A DNA stretch of 54,805 nucleotides from Marinomonas vulgaris (GTDB lineage: Bacteria > Pseudomonadota > Gammaproteobacteria > Pseudomonadales > Marinomonadaceae), in contig NZ_JAGSSV010000020.1 of assembly GCF_018145875.1 (NCBI RefSeq), positions 1 to 54,805 of the forward strand, in the 5' to 3' direction. The translations under genes and the position numbers were made by a program. The notes beneath the pieces are model-generated. The model was given only the letters and a program-made list of their open reading frames with translations. It had not been told where the DNA came from and did no database searches. Positions within the stretch are counted from its first letter, which is position 1. The number at the start of each line of letters is the position of its first letter. Positions 32,510-42,325 of this stretch are shown piece after piece.

Positions 32510-33708
32510 TGGGTCACATCCTGTGTTGCTGCGTTATCAGCGGCTGAAGCGCGGATGATCGGTGTTACCAAGGTGCCTTTGATGTAGCTGTTGTAAGGTT
32601 GAATCAGTACTTGGTAGGTTTTGTCGTGCATGTTTTCTGGCACATCAATGTACACGTATTGCTCATCGACGAAGCGCGGCGTGGTGTCAAAGGTGGCGAG
32701 GCGATTGTCTTCGTCGAGATACCAAATTTCACTTTTTTTGCTGAGCGCCGTATTGGGTAAGCGCCATAGTTTGTCGAGCGACTTGCCTTGTAGAGAAATT
32801 TCCACAAAAGAGCCAGGGATCAGCGGCGATGATTGTGACAAAGGGTTATTCAACGCCACCGTGAGGCTGCGCATTCGGGTGCTTTCATCAATATGAAGGC
32901 CAACGTGTAAGATTTTTCCTTGCCATTGGGCTGGGCTGTCTACGCTTTGTATGGTGACGGGCCAATTTGTTTGCAGCAGTGTTTGCGTGTCAGGCAGCTT
33001 TAGCCAGTCGCTGTTGGCAAGATCGATGGAGATCTCGGCACGGTCGATGCTGTATAAGGTACCAACCTCTGTACTAGCGCTCAAATAGGCGCCAGGCGAA
33101 ATGCTACGCGCTACGACGAGAGCATCAAAAGGCGCAATGATTTTTGTGTTTTTTACATCATTCAGCGCATTGGATAGCTCAGCTTTTGCCGCTGCCACTT
33201 CGGCTTGAGCCGCGATTAATTGCGGTTCACGTAGCACCAAATCTGAGTCAGGTTCCTCGGTAAAACCAGAGGCTTCCCATTCCGCTCTGGCTTGTTCCCC
33301 TTGGCGAATTTCTTCTTTTAAAGCAAGCTCTGCGCTGGCAAGGGTGTTTTTTGCACTGGCAACCGCACTGTCGAGTTCGGTATTTTTTAGCGTCGCAAGT
33401 AGGTGACCTTTTTTGACGATTTGACCGGATTCAAATTGCGCTGATACTTGGGAGACTTCACCACTGACTTGGCTGGTAAGTGACAACGAGTAGCGCGGTT
33501 GTGCTAGGCCAGAGGCGGTGATTTTAGCCGCATAGCTGCCCATACCGACGTTAATCACCGACATTTCTAACGCTTGTTCGGGGGATTCGGGTCGAGGCTG
33601 ACGCACCTTGTTATTTTGTTCCTCTACGGCGTAGGTGATGTAGGCGTAAACACAGCCGATGGAAACGAGCGCCAGCAGTAAATAAATCCATTGTAGTTTG
33701 CGTGTCAT
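32506..33708 (-). CDS. RND periplasmic adaptor (membrane fusion protein)
   Basis: 400 residues. One N-terminal helix (about 6-25, WIYLLLALVSIGCVYAYIT), lipoyl halves around FESGQIVKKGHLLATL and IIAPFDALVVARSI, a coiled-coil hairpin between them (about 108-195) and beta-barrel and membrane-proximal domains after residue 210. It connects the RND pump to the outer membrane channel encoded upstream, with 4-nt overlaps on both sides. Confidence 0.93.
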   Translation of the reverse strand: MTRKLQWIYLLLALVSIGCVYAYITYAVEEQNNKVRQPRPESPEQALEMSVINVGMGSYAAKITASGLAQPRYSLSLTSQVSGEVSQVSAQFESGQIVKKGHLLATLKNTELDSAVASAKNTLASAELALKEEIRQGEQARAEWEASGFTEEPDSDLVLREPQLIAAQAEVAAAKAELSNALNDVKNTKIIAPFDALVVARSISPGAYLSASTEVGTLYSIDRAEISIDLANSDWLKLPDTQTLLQTNWPVTIQSVDSPAQWQGKILHVGLHIDESTRMRSLTVALNNPLSQSSPLIPGSFVEISLQGKSLDKLWRLPNTALSKKSEIWYLDEDNRLATFDTTPRFVDEQYVYIDVPENMHDKTYQVLIQPYNSYIKGTLVTPIIRASAADNAATQDVTQ

Positions 33709-35084
33709 TCTTTGTTTACCCCAAGCCCTAGTGCGAGCCCTAAGTCGACTCGATTTGATAAGTGTTGATAAATAATATCGTCCAGTTGCGCTTCTAAATC
33801 GAAGGCGGTGGTTTGCGCATCAATGAGATCGCTCAATTCGACCAAGCCATTACGATATTTCTTCTCATATTGCGCTAAATTCTTTTGCGAACTGGTGAGG
33901 GCATCGCGAATGTGTTTTGTCTGCAACGACAGAACTTTTTCTTGTCCTAGCGTGCTTTCCACTTCGTTGACCGCCGTGAGTAGGGTGTCTTTGTAGTCTT
34001 GATAGGCTTGTGCGGTTTCTAATTTGGCGATTTCCGCCGCGGCTTTGAGCTGTCCGCCTTGGTAAATAGGCTGGGTAAGTTGCCCTAATAACGACCAAAT
34101 GGGTGAGCCGAATAAGGCTTTTGTGGGTGACTCCGCGGTTTCGCTCAAGGTCGCGCTGAGGCTAATGCTGGGCAGCATGTCTTTGTAAGCCACTGAGGTA
34201 TTGAGGTCGGCGGCTTCAATGTCTAAGAAGGCGGCTTTTAAGTCAGGTCGACGGTGCAGAGTTTGTGTCGGCAAGTCATCAAAAGCCAAGCTGACATTGG
34301 GGTAATCGACATTTGGCAGCAGCGCTAAGGAATCGGATGTACCAAGGTACAATTGCAAATTACGACGTTCAATGGCCAGATTTTCTTGGTATTCCACCAG
34401 ATCCGAACGAGATTGAGAGGAAGAGGTGCGCGCTTCGTCCAGCGCTTCTAAATCCCCTAAGCCGTTTCGGAAACGCTTCACAATGAGTTGTTCGTTTGAC
34501 TCAAGCAAAGCGAGTCGTTTGGTTTCGATTTCAATGGCGCGGTAGTTGGCTGTCATGGACAACCAAGATTTCATCACATTGGCGACCAAGGTATCACGAC
34601 TGGCTTGATACAGAGCTTCGTCGCTGGCGAGGGCTTTTTCAGCCGCTTGTTCAGATTGCGCCAGTTTGTTCCATAAGTCCGCTTCCCAACTAATGCCTAG
34701 ATCGGCGGTGTAACTGGTGTCACTGCCTTCGCTTTTGCCTGCTGAAAGCCCTGCTTCTACACTGGGTAAAGAATCACCGTGCTGGCTTTTTATGCTCCAT
34801 AAACTGGCTTGGAGAGTAAGCTGCGTTTTCTGTAAACTGGGGTTGGCGGCGAGCGCTTCTTGTATAAGTTGGTTGAGCCTATCGTCTTGAATCAAGTCTG
34901 TGAGGTAGCTTACTGGGGCCGCATTGTCTAGCGCTTGCCACTCAGAGGCTTTTTTATCGCCGATGACTTCTAGCTCACTTTGTGCCAAATCAGCGTAATT
35001 TTCACGCTTTTCTGAACTACTGCAAGCGCTGAGTAACAGGCTAGCGCAGAGTAGGCTGGTGCCTAAAAAGGATCGCTTGATCAT
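33705..35084 (-). CDS. Outer membrane efflux lipoprotein (NodT-type OMF)
   Basis: 459 residues from the ATG at 35084, chosen because it opens with a lipoprotein signal (FLGTSLLCASLLLSAC, lipobox LSAC) and has AGGA upstream; 32 further in-frame codons exist. Two tandem OEP repeats follow, with motifs such as NPSLQKTQLTL, GISWEADLWNKL and RRPDLKAAFLDIEAADLN. First gene of the operon OMF-MFP-RND. Drug substrates cannot be read from sequence, and no local regulator is linked. Confidence 0.92.
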   Translation of the reverse strand: MIKRSFLGTSLLCASLLLSACSSSEKRENYADLAQSELEVIGDKKASEWQALDNAAPVSYLTDLIQDDRLNQLIQEALAANPSLQKTQLTLQASLWSIKSQHGDSLPSVEAGLSAGKSEGSDTSYTADLGISWEADLWNKLAQSEQAAEKALASDEALYQASRDTLVANVMKSWLSMTANYRAIEIETKRLALLESNEQLIVKRFRNGLGDLEALDEARTSSSQSRSDLVEYQENLAIERRNLQLYLGTSDSLALLPNVDYPNVSLAFDDLPTQTLHRRPDLKAAFLDIEAADLNTSVAYKDMLPSISLSATLSETAESPTKALFGSPIWSLLGQLTQPIYQGGQLKAAAEIAKLETAQAYQDYKDTLLTAVNEVESTLGQEKVLSLQTKHIRDALTSSQKNLAQYEKKYRNGLVELSDLIDAQTTAFDLEAQLDDIIYQHLSNRVDLGLALGLGVNKE

Positions 35085-35332
35085 TAATAATATCCTGGTA
35101 AAAACGCCAAGTCCGTTGAAATAATGCAGTGATGTTATGGCTATGTTGTATTTTCTAAAACGATGCAAAGTATCAGCCAATTCATTGTCTGTAATTAAGT
35201 ATATTTTCGTTTCTTTACATTTAATCGGTGTCGATTGGTCAGTAGGTTATACGCTATTGTTCACCAAGAGAGAGGTTTCGTCGTGTATTTTGACAAATCG
35301 CAATAAGATAAACAGCGGCCAAGGAGCCACCA

Positions 35333-35686
35333 ATGACCGACAGCAATGCCACCGATCACAAAGTGAGCGGTAAAACATGGCAGCTTTACATGATCCAAAC
35401 GCGCTTGAACACGCTTTACACTGGCATTACTACCGATGTGTCGCGCCGTTTTGCAGAACATAACAGCAGCAGTAAACGCTCCGCTCGGTATCTGAAAGGC
35501 AAAGGGCCTTTGGTGCTGGTCTGGCATCAAGACGTCAGAAGCAAAAGCGACGCCTTGACGCTAGAATATCGTGTAAAACAACTGAGCAAACAGCAAAAGC
35601 TGAGCCTTATCGCAGGAACCTTGTCGTTGGATTCCTTAAGAGTCACTGGCCCTGAAGAAGGTCAAGATCTGGCTGATAACAACTGA
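35333..35686 (+). CDS. GIY-YIG domain protein (YhbQ/UPF0213 type)
   Basis: 117 residues with AAGGAG 8 nt before the ATG. The GIY-YIG core reads LYMIQTRLNTLYTGITTD, followed by RRFAEHN, ARYLKGKGPLVLVW and ALTLEYRVKQLSKQQK, all standard for this short nuclease family. The conserved Glu is in LEYR. Probably a DNA repair-associated nuclease rather than a homing enzyme. The 3' end overlaps the convergent RecQ gene by 25 nt. Confidence 0.9.
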   Translation: MTDSNATDHKVSGKTWQLYMIQTRLNTLYTGITTDVSRRFAEHNSSSKRSARYLKGKGPLVLVWHQDVRSKSDALTLEYRVKQLSKQQKLSLIAGTLSLDSLRVTGPEEGQDLADNN

Positions 35687-37623
35687 CTCACCGCATCTAA
35701 AACAGACTCATACGGGCGCTCTTCGTAGGCGCCAAAACCACCCAGTTGCCGCGCTTTGATCTTGGTGAAAATAGGTTGAGTCAGTCCCGTTAAGTAACGT
35801 GTTGCCAACACCGCCGTAAGGGGTGCCTGCGGGCTTTTATTGGCTAAATGTTGGGCGAACTCTTGCAGCAAACCGCGTAATCTTTCACCTTCTTGCTCTT
35901 GCCAGTGGTCGTTGTCGACAGCGTCTGTGCCAAAGGCGAGCACTTTTCCTCGACAAACGGAACAGTGACCGCAGTGTTCCGGCGCATTTTGATCGCCAAA
36001 ATAGCGTGCTAAGTTATGGTTTAGGCAGCGATCTAGCTGGAAAAAGCGAATCATAGTCGCGATACGAGCGATTTCTGCACTTTGCTTTTCTTCGACATAG
36101 CGCTGTAATTGACCAGACAAAATAGTGTGCTGAAAAGCGTCTGCATGAACGCGATAGACTTCGGTTAAGCCTTTGCTTTCTAGCGTTAATACATGATGAT
36201 CGGCGGCGAATTCGAGCATCTGCAACACGTGTCCACGAGACAAACCGTCTTCGTTGAACAGTGTATCGAAATTCGGTGTGCCCCAAATCTTTTTGTACTG
36301 AATGCCTTTTAACAGTGCTTGATAAGCGCTTTGCCACTCGTTTGGAATACGAGCTGCAAAAGCCATTCGATCGCCTTCCCATTTGAGTCGAACGTCCGCG
36401 TAATAGCTGTATTGTGGCGTAATGGCACCGAGCAGCTCGAGTTGCACCAGCAAGGTTTTGAGCGGCAACGAGCGAATGTTGGTGGCGTTAGATAAACCGT
36501 ATAACTGTGTTTCCCATTCGTTGTTCAGCGTTTGTTCTGCCATGGTGCGCAACAGCGTTTCTATGTCTTGTGGCTCTGGCGTGTCGCCATAAACAAAGTT
36601 TTCGAGTGTGCTTAACCCCTCTAAACTGGCGAGCAAAACACAGCGGCTAGGTTGGCTATCACGACCGGCACGACCAATTTCTTGGCTGTAGTTCTCGATG
36701 GATTTGGGCAAGTCATAATGCACAACGAGGCGAATGTCAGATTTATCGATGCCCATACCAAAAGCAATGGTTGCCACGATAATGCGTGTTTTGCTGTCCA
36801 TAAAATCCGCTTGAATACGACTGCGAACCTCGCTGCTAAGCCCTGCGTGGTAGGCCTCCACGGAATAGCCTTCGGCTTTGAGCTGTTGAGCGACGTCTTC
36901 GGCGGTTTTTTGTTGTGTGACATACACAATGCTTGCGCCTTGGGTGTCATTGAGTACCGCTTTTAAAGTGGGAAGCTTTTCTTCCCGCTGAACTGGGATC
37001 AAGTCGATGTCTAAGTTCGCGCGGTAAAAGCCAGTCTGTACGATGTTTTCTGGGTGAATGGCGAATTTTTGCGCCATGTCTTTTTGCACCCGCCGCGTCG
37101 CGGTTGCCGTAAGCAAAAGAACCAAGGGGATGGCCAGTTCTTGTTGGTAGGCAGGAAGTTTTAAATAATCGGGGCGAAAGTTATGACCCCATTCTGAAAT
37201 ACAGTGGGCTTCATCCACCACCAACATAGAAATGGCAACGCCCTTGATGAAACGACGAAAACGCTCATTTTTAAAGCGCTCCACAGAGATCATCAATACT
37301 TTAATACGACCCTCTTGCACGCCGGCCATCACGGCTTGGCTTTCGTCTTTGGTTTGGCTGGAATCCAAACAAGCGGCAGGAATGCCTTTGGCGCTTAAAA
37401 ACGCCAATTGATCGTGCATAAGAGCGATTAATGGTGAAATTACCAGAGTTAAATTTGGTAACTGGGTGGCGGTTAACTGATAACACAAGGACTTCCCCGA
37501 GCCGGTAGGAAAGACCGACAGAGAGGATTTCCCCGCTAAGAGTTGTTCTATGGTTTGTTGCTGACCTTCTCGAAATTGATCAAAGCCAAAGTGTGACTGT
37601 AACACCGACTGTAAATCCATCAT
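35662..37623 (-). CDS. RecQ-family ATP-dependent DNA helicase
   Basis: 653 residues, strong AAGGAG ribosome binding site. Motif 0 FGFDQFREGQQQ, motif I FPTGSGKSLCYQL, Ia ISPLIALMHDQ, motif II VDEAHCISEWGHNFRPDY, motif III LLTATAT, motifs V/VI VATIAFGMGIDKSD and QEIGRAGRD. A zinc-binding cluster (CLNH...CGHCSVCRG, about residues 545-570) follows a winged-helix region. No obvious HRDC domain. It probably unwinds DNA in recombination repair; whether it is the principal RecQ of the organism or a paralogue cannot be told here. Confidence 0.93.
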   Translation of the reverse strand: MMDLQSVLQSHFGFDQFREGQQQTIEQLLAGKSSLSVFPTGSGKSLCYQLTATQLPNLTLVISPLIALMHDQLAFLSAKGIPAACLDSSQTKDESQAVMAGVQEGRIKVLMISVERFKNERFRRFIKGVAISMLVVDEAHCISEWGHNFRPDYLKLPAYQQELAIPLVLLLTATATRRVQKDMAQKFAIHPENIVQTGFYRANLDIDLIPVQREEKLPTLKAVLNDTQGASIVYVTQQKTAEDVAQQLKAEGYSVEAYHAGLSSEVRSRIQADFMDSKTRIIVATIAFGMGIDKSDIRLVVHYDLPKSIENYSQEIGRAGRDSQPSRCVLLASLEGLSTLENFVYGDTPEPQDIETLLRTMAEQTLNNEWETQLYGLSNATNIRSLPLKTLLVQLELLGAITPQYSYYADVRLKWEGDRMAFAARIPNEWQSAYQALLKGIQYKKIWGTPNFDTLFNEDGLSRGHVLQMLEFAADHHVLTLESKGLTEVYRVHADAFQHTILSGQLQRYVEEKQSAEIARIATMIRFFQLDRCLNHNLARYFGDQNAPEHCGHCSVCRGKVLAFGTDAVDNDHWQEQEGERLRGLLQEFAQHLANKSPQAPLTAVLATRYLTGLTQPIFTKIKARQLGGFGAYEERPYESVLDAVSQLLSARS

Positions 37624-37727
37624 TGGATCGTCTCCTTCCTTGTTAAATGTTGGTCTGCTTGCTGAGTAAATGTATTCATCAAAGACATGATTAATTTAAT
37701 TCATTGAGAAGTGGTTGAGAAGAGGCG

Positions 37728-38720
37728 TTACATATTGCCGCTGATTCGAGTGAGAGGGGCTTCTTGTAACATGGCAAATTGTTCGCGCAAATCCAGAATA
37801 TGCTCAGCCCAATAGCGTTCAGTATTAAACCAAGGAAAGGCTTTTGGAAAGGCTGGATCTTGCCAGCGCCTTGCTACCCAGGCCGCATAGTGCATCATGC
37901 GTAGGGTTCTGAGCGGTTCGATGAGCACAAGTTGGGCGTCATCAAAATCACAAAACATTTCATAACCTTCTAGTAAGGCTTCTAATTGCATCATTTGATC
38001 TTGTCGGTCGCCGCTTAATAGCATCCATAAATCCTGAATGGCTGGCCCCATACGACAGTCATCAAAATCGACAAACACGGCTTTGTCGTCGCGCCACAAA
38101 ATATTGCCAGGGTGACAATCTCCATGAAGTCGGGTGGATGTGTAATGGCAAGCGTCGAAACGCTGCTGGATGACGCTCAATATGTCGCGGGTCAAGCTGT
38201 CATAAGCTTCTTTGAGACTAGTGGGAATAAAATCGTTCTCCAACAGAAAAGTGCGGCTGTCGGTGCCATAACTTTGGATATCGATGTGTGGACGATATTG
38301 AAAATCTTTTTGCTGGCTGGTGGCATGCAAGCGCCCTAGTGTACGTCCTAGTAACTCAATGGTGTCCAAGTTATCCAGCTCAGGCGCGTGGCCACCAAAG
38401 CGGGTAAACATCGCCAAGGTAAATTCACCATCTTGATGAAGGCTGCTGCCCGTAGGAAGCATCATCGGCGCCACAAGAGGAAACTCTGCCGCCGCCAATT
38501 CTGCACAGAAATCGTGCTCTTCTTGAATTTGTTCGATAGACCAGCGGTTTGGGCGATAGAACTTGGCAATCAGAGGCGTGGCGTCTTCAATGCCGACTTG
38601 TAGCACACGATTTTCGTATGAATTTAATGCGGTAACTCGACCATCGCAGTGAAAGCCCAAGGCTTCAATCGCATCGAGAATACGGTCTGGTGTTAGCGCA
38701 CTGTAAGGATGATCGGTCAT
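37728..38720 (-). CDS. srkA: Stress response kinase A (YihE/RdoA)
   Basis: 330 residues of the SrkA/APH-like kinase fold. Motifs: N-terminal LNSYENRVLQVG, IAKFYRPNRWS with the ATP-binding Lys, the catalytic loop LHGDCHPGNILW and the metal-binding VDFDDCRMGP. C-terminal PWFNTERYWAEHILDLREQ is typical. It is a Ser/Thr kinase that counters stress-induced death pathways in E. coli. Here it is a single gene not next to dsbA. Confidence 0.93.
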   Translation of the reverse strand: MTDHPYSALTPDRILDAIEALGFHCDGRVTALNSYENRVLQVGIEDATPLIAKFYRPNRWSIEQIQEEHDFCAELAAAEFPLVAPMMLPTGSSLHQDGEFTLAMFTRFGGHAPELDNLDTIELLGRTLGRLHATSQQKDFQYRPHIDIQSYGTDSRTFLLENDFIPTSLKEAYDSLTRDILSVIQQRFDACHYTSTRLHGDCHPGNILWRDDKAVFVDFDDCRMGPAIQDLWMLLSGDRQDQMMQLEALLEGYEMFCDFDDAQLVLIEPLRTLRMMHYAAWVARRWQDPAFPKAFPWFNTERYWAEHILDLREQFAMLQEAPLTRISGNM

Positions 38721-38910
38721 TGCTTTACTTCTGTTTATGGCGTGAGTGGCTATGGTACAGAATATATTGCTTCATTATTACCTATCTTTTCAGGAAGGGG
38801 GATCTCGACAATGCGCTACTACTTTAGTCGTAGGTCTGAGGTTTTAGATTGACCTAACTTGGCCTTGGCGAAACACTGAGTAAAATAATAATGATTAGCA
38901 AGGAATACGG

Positions 38911-40479
38911 ATGATCTTTTTCCAGTTTTGCGTGATTTTAGGGCTATTTGTGCTCTTTATAATTGGTTACTTACAAGGAGCGGTGTCATCGACGTTTGCT
39001 TTGGCAGGCGGCGCTTTGTGCCTGTTATTGCTGGTATTGAAAAGCCTTCGCGCAGTGCCGGTAAAAAGGTCAACTTTGGAGACGCCTAAAGAGCAAGACA
39101 CTCACGCTCAGTACGCACAAATGAGCCAGACCGTTACTCAAGCGACTTCTAAAATGGCCATAGGCGCTGCTGAAGTATCGCATTTTGTCGATACTCTGAG
39201 CAAAGACATCCATTTCACTCGAGACGACAGCGAGCAAATTACCCAAGCGGTGGTGACCTTGTCGGATACAGGTCTAACGCTATCGAATAACCTTGGTCAC
39301 CTAACGCGCACCATGAGCGAAACGGCAGAATCAAGCCAAACAGCACAAGCGGCACTGACGCAAAGTGCGGATCAAATTAATGAGCTGACCCAAAAAGTAC
39401 AGACCGCCAGCGAACAATTGGCGCTGTTAACCAAGAGCGCCGATGACATAGATACCATTACCGATGTGATTAAGGCCGTTTCTGAACAAACCAACTTATT
39501 GGCGTTGAATGCCGCAATCGAAGCGGCACGAGCCGGTGAACAAGGCCGCGGTTTTGCGGTAGTGGCCGACGAAGTTCGAGCTTTGGCGGGAAAAAGTGCG
39601 CATGCATCCGAGCAGATTTCAGCCTTACTGACCGATGTACGCCGTAATAGTCAGTTAACCAACACGGAAATGACCTCCCTAAAGAGCCTAACGGAAAGCC
39701 TGTCGAGTACCTTATTAGGTGAAACTCAGCGTTTTATCGCTTTGACCAAAGAAGTGCAGCATGCTTCGACCGTATTGACCGAAGTGGAAAGTGCAGGCGA
39801 GGAATTGGGAGCGGCCAGTACGCAAATTAATTCGTCTATTTCTCGTATCAGTGGCGCTTTGCAGGATATTTCCAAACGCAGCGATCGTTTGTCGATCGAG
39901 GCGTCCAGTTTGAGTAATGGGGCAGAAGTGGTGTTTCGTGAGTTGGACAAAGTCGACCAATCTTTGTTCTTTTCGGATTTGCTCAACGCGGCAAAGGGTG
40001 CCGCGCAGTCTGTTTCCCATGCGTTTGAAGAGGCTATTGAGAAGGGCGAGTTGACTCAGCAAGCGGTGTTTTCAAAAGATTATCGGCCAATCAAAAACAC
40101 CAATCCACAAAAATTCAGCACCGATTACGACGCCTTTACTGACCGAGCCTTTCCAAATATTCAAGAAGCTGTGTTGGATGCTTTCGATGAAGTGATGTTT
40201 GCTGGTGCGGTGGATATAAACGGCTATTTTCCCACTCATAATAAAAAATTCAGCCAGCCTTTAACCGGCGATTATGAAACAGATTTGGTGAATAACCGCA
40301 GCAAACGTGTTTTTAATGATGCAACTGGCAGCCGCTGTGGCGCTCATACAGACACCTTTTTATTGCAAACGTACAAACGCGATACGGGTGAAATTCTCCA
40401 TGATTTGTCCGTGCCTATTTATGTAAATGGCCAGCATTGGGGTGGTTTTAGAATGGGCTTTAAGTCGAAAACGTCTTAG
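38911..40479 (+). CDS. Methyl-accepting chemotaxis protein with C-terminal sensor domain
   Basis: 522 residues. Two N-terminal helices (about 2-22 and 27-46) have almost no periplasmic loop and there is no HAMP motif. The signalling tip is at about 190-235 ([20 protein letters not shown] and [13 protein letters not shown]). After residue about 355 comes a cytoplasmic sensor-like domain ending with [30 protein letters not shown] and [11 protein letters not shown], a Cache/PAS-like arrangement seen in some soluble or energy-taxis receptors. It probably senses an intracellular cue. Confidence 0.9.
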   Translation: MIFFQFCVILGLFVLFIIGYLQGAVSSTFALAGGALCLLLLVLKSLRAVPVKRSTLETPKEQDTHAQYAQMSQTVTQATSKMAIGAAEVSHFVDTLSKDIHFTRDDSEQITQAVVTLSDTGLTLSNNLGHLTRTMSETAESSQTAQAALTQSADQINELTQKVQTASEQLALLTKSADDIDTITDVIKAVSEQTNLLALNAAIEAARAGEQGRGFAVVADEVRALAGKSAHASEQISALLTDVRRNSQLTNTEMTSLKSLTESLSSTLLGETQRFIALTKEVQHASTVLTEVESAGEELGAASTQINSSISRISGALQDISKRSDRLSIEASSLSNGAEVVFRELDKVDQSLFFSDLLNAAKGAAQSVSHAFEEAIEKGELTQQAVFSKDYRPIKNTNPQKFSTDYDAFTDRAFPNIQEAVLDAFDEVMFAGAVDINGYFPTHNKKFSQPLTGDYETDLVNNRSKRVFNDATGSRCGAHTDTFLLQTYKRDTGEILHDLSVPIYVNGQHWGGFRMGFKSKTS

Positions 40480-40525
40480 TAACTTTCTGTTTTTTTCCGT
40501 TCTTATGGGAACACTGGAGTATAGT

Positions 40526-40555
40526 AGAGTCATCTAATGCTTATCGGGTGACTCT
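40526..40555 (+). promoter_or_regulatory. Inverted repeat in the leader of the ABC exporter gene
   Basis: A perfect 7-bp dyad, AGAGTCA (40526-40532) and TGACTCT (40549-40555), lies 3 nt before the ATG at 40559. The gene lacks a good ribosome binding site. The repeat could be an operator, or an RNA hairpin affecting initiation; unproven. Confidence 0.35.
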
Positions 40556-40558
40556 GTT

Positions 40559-42325
40559 ATGAAAAATGCTCTTGATGTGAAGGTTGGACTGACAACCCTG
40601 TTGGTATTTTTACGGCCTTATCGGCGACAAATTCTCTTCGCTCTAATTGCTTTGGTGGTGACTGCTGGCACCATGTTAAGCGTAGGAAAAGGGTTGCAGT
40701 ACCTAATCGATGATGGCCTGACATCTGGATCGCAAGCGGGTTTGAATAAAGCCTTGTTGGTGTTTATGGGCTTGGTGTTTGTGCTAGGTATTGGCAGTTT
40801 TTGTCGATTTTATCTTGTTTCTTGGATTGGGGAGCGAGTCGTCGCCGATATTCGTCAATCGGTTTTCGCGCATTTACTGACCTTGTCGCCTTCCTTTTTT
40901 GAAGACAATTCCCCCAGTGAAATCCAATCACGAATTACCGCAGACACCACCTTATTGCAGAGTGTGATTGGCTCGTCTTTGTCGATCGCCCTGAGAAACA
41001 GCTTGATGTTGGTGGGGGGGATCGCGTTTTTGCTGGTGATGCATTTCAAACTGACGCTTATTCTATTGGCTTGTGTTCCTGTTGTGGTGGTGCCAGTGAT
41101 ATTTTTTGGTCGCCGTGTACGTCGCTTGTCACGTAACAGTCAAGACGAGATCGCTAATGTTGGGCAGTATCTGTCCCAAGCCTTGAGACACATCAAGGTG
41201 GTGCAAGCCTTTAGTCATGAAGACCATGATGTACAGCGTTTTTCCCATGCCGTAGACAAGGCTTTTTCGGTAAGTGTTAAACGTATTCAACAACGGTCTT
41301 GGTTAACCTTGATGGTGATCTTACTGTCGATGAGCGGCATTGGCGTGATGCTGTGGTTTGGTGGTAAGAGTGTTATTTCAGGGGAAATCAGCCCTGGGGA
41401 TTTGGCGAGTTTCTTGTTTTACTCGGTGATTGTAGCGGGTGCTGTGGGAGCAGTGTCTGAAGTGATGGGAGACTTGCAACGCGCGTCCGGCGCGGCTGAG
41501 CGCATCATGGAATTACTGAGTGCCAAAAGCGACATTGTCGGCGGTACTTTGGAGCGGTTTGAACCACAGGCAGAGGCTGAAAATAACATTATTGCCTTCG
41601 AGCAGTTGAGCTTTTGTTATCCCACTCGGCCTGATCATGCAGCACTGAATAATCTGTCGTTTTCGATTAAGCGAGGGGAAATGGTAGCGCTTGTGGGGCC
41701 ATCTGGTGCAGGAAAATCGACCTTGTTCGAACTGTTATTACGTTTTTACGATCCACAGCAAGGCCAAATTCGCTTAGCTGGTCACCCTTTAAAAGACTAT
41801 TCACTAAAGGCGCTACGAAAGCAGTTTGCTCTTGTGCCGCAAGAAACCGTTTTGTTCGATCAAAGTGTGTACGAAAATTTAGGCTATGCTGATCGTGCTG
41901 CCAGCCATGAATCTATTCAACAAGCGGCAGGTCAGGCTAACGCGCATGAATTCATCTCGCGTTTAGATAAGGGCTATGACACACGATTAGGCGAAGACGG
42001 CGTGCGATTGTCTGGTGGGCAGCGTCAGCGAATTGCCATTGCTCGAGCTATTCTAAAAGACGCCCCTATTTTACTGCTCGATGAAGCCACCAGCGCCCTA
42101 GACGCAGAAAGTGAAAGCAAGGTGCAGGCCGCACTCGACCCTCTAATGAAAGGCAAAACCTCTCTTGTTATCGCCCATCGGTTGGCGACCGTACTGAACG
42201 CGGATCGAATTATAGTGATGGATAAAGGACACATTATCGCGCAGGGCACCCATACTCAACTACTGGAAAGTTGCGAGCTTTACAAACGCCTAGCGGACTT
42301 ACAGTTTAATCAATCTGCCCAATGA
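40559..42325 (+). CDS. MsbA-related ABC exporter (TIGR02204 type)
   Basis: 588-residue half-transporter. A six-helix membrane domain (about 20-310; FVLGIGSFCRFYLVSWIGERVVADIR is typical) is fused to a nucleotide-binding domain with Walker A GPSGAGKST, Q-loop FALVPQ, signature LSGGQRQR, Walker B ILLLDEATSALD and H-loop IAHR. It acts as a homodimer exporting a lipid or hydrophobic compound; the substrate is unknown. It is tail-to-tail with glgX with a 20-nt overlap. Confidence 0.93.
   Translation: MKNALDVKVGLTTLLVFLRPYRRQILFALIALVVTAGTMLSVGKGLQYLIDDGLTSGSQAGLNKALLVFMGLVFVLGIGSFCRFYLVSWIGERVVADIRQSVFAHLLTLSPSFFEDNSPSEIQSRITADTTLLQSVIGSSLSIALRNSLMLVGGIAFLLVMHFKLTLILLACVPVVVVPVIFFGRRVRRLSRNSQDEIANVGQYLSQALRHIKVVQAFSHEDHDVQRFSHAVDKAFSVSVKRIQQRSWLTLMVILLSMSGIGVMLWFGGKSVISGEISPGDLASFLFYSVIVAGAVGAVSEVMGDLQRASGAAERIMELLSAKSDIVGGTLERFEPQAEAENNIIAFEQLSFCYPTRPDHAALNNLSFSIKRGEMVALVGPSGAGKSTLFELLLRFYDPQQGQIRLAGHPLKDYSLKALRKQFALVPQETVLFDQSVYENLGYADRAASHESIQQAAGQANAHEFISRLDKGYDTRLGEDGVRLSGGQRQRIAIARAILKDAPILLLDEATSALDAESESKVQAALDPLMKGKTSLVIAHRLATVLNADRIIVMDKGHIIAQGTHTQLLESCELYKRLADLQFNQSAQ

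Noticed and set aside
35333..35686. Homing endonuclease (GIY-YIG)
   Set aside because: The protein is short, has no DNA-recognition extension, and matches the chromosomal YhbQ/UPF0213 family.
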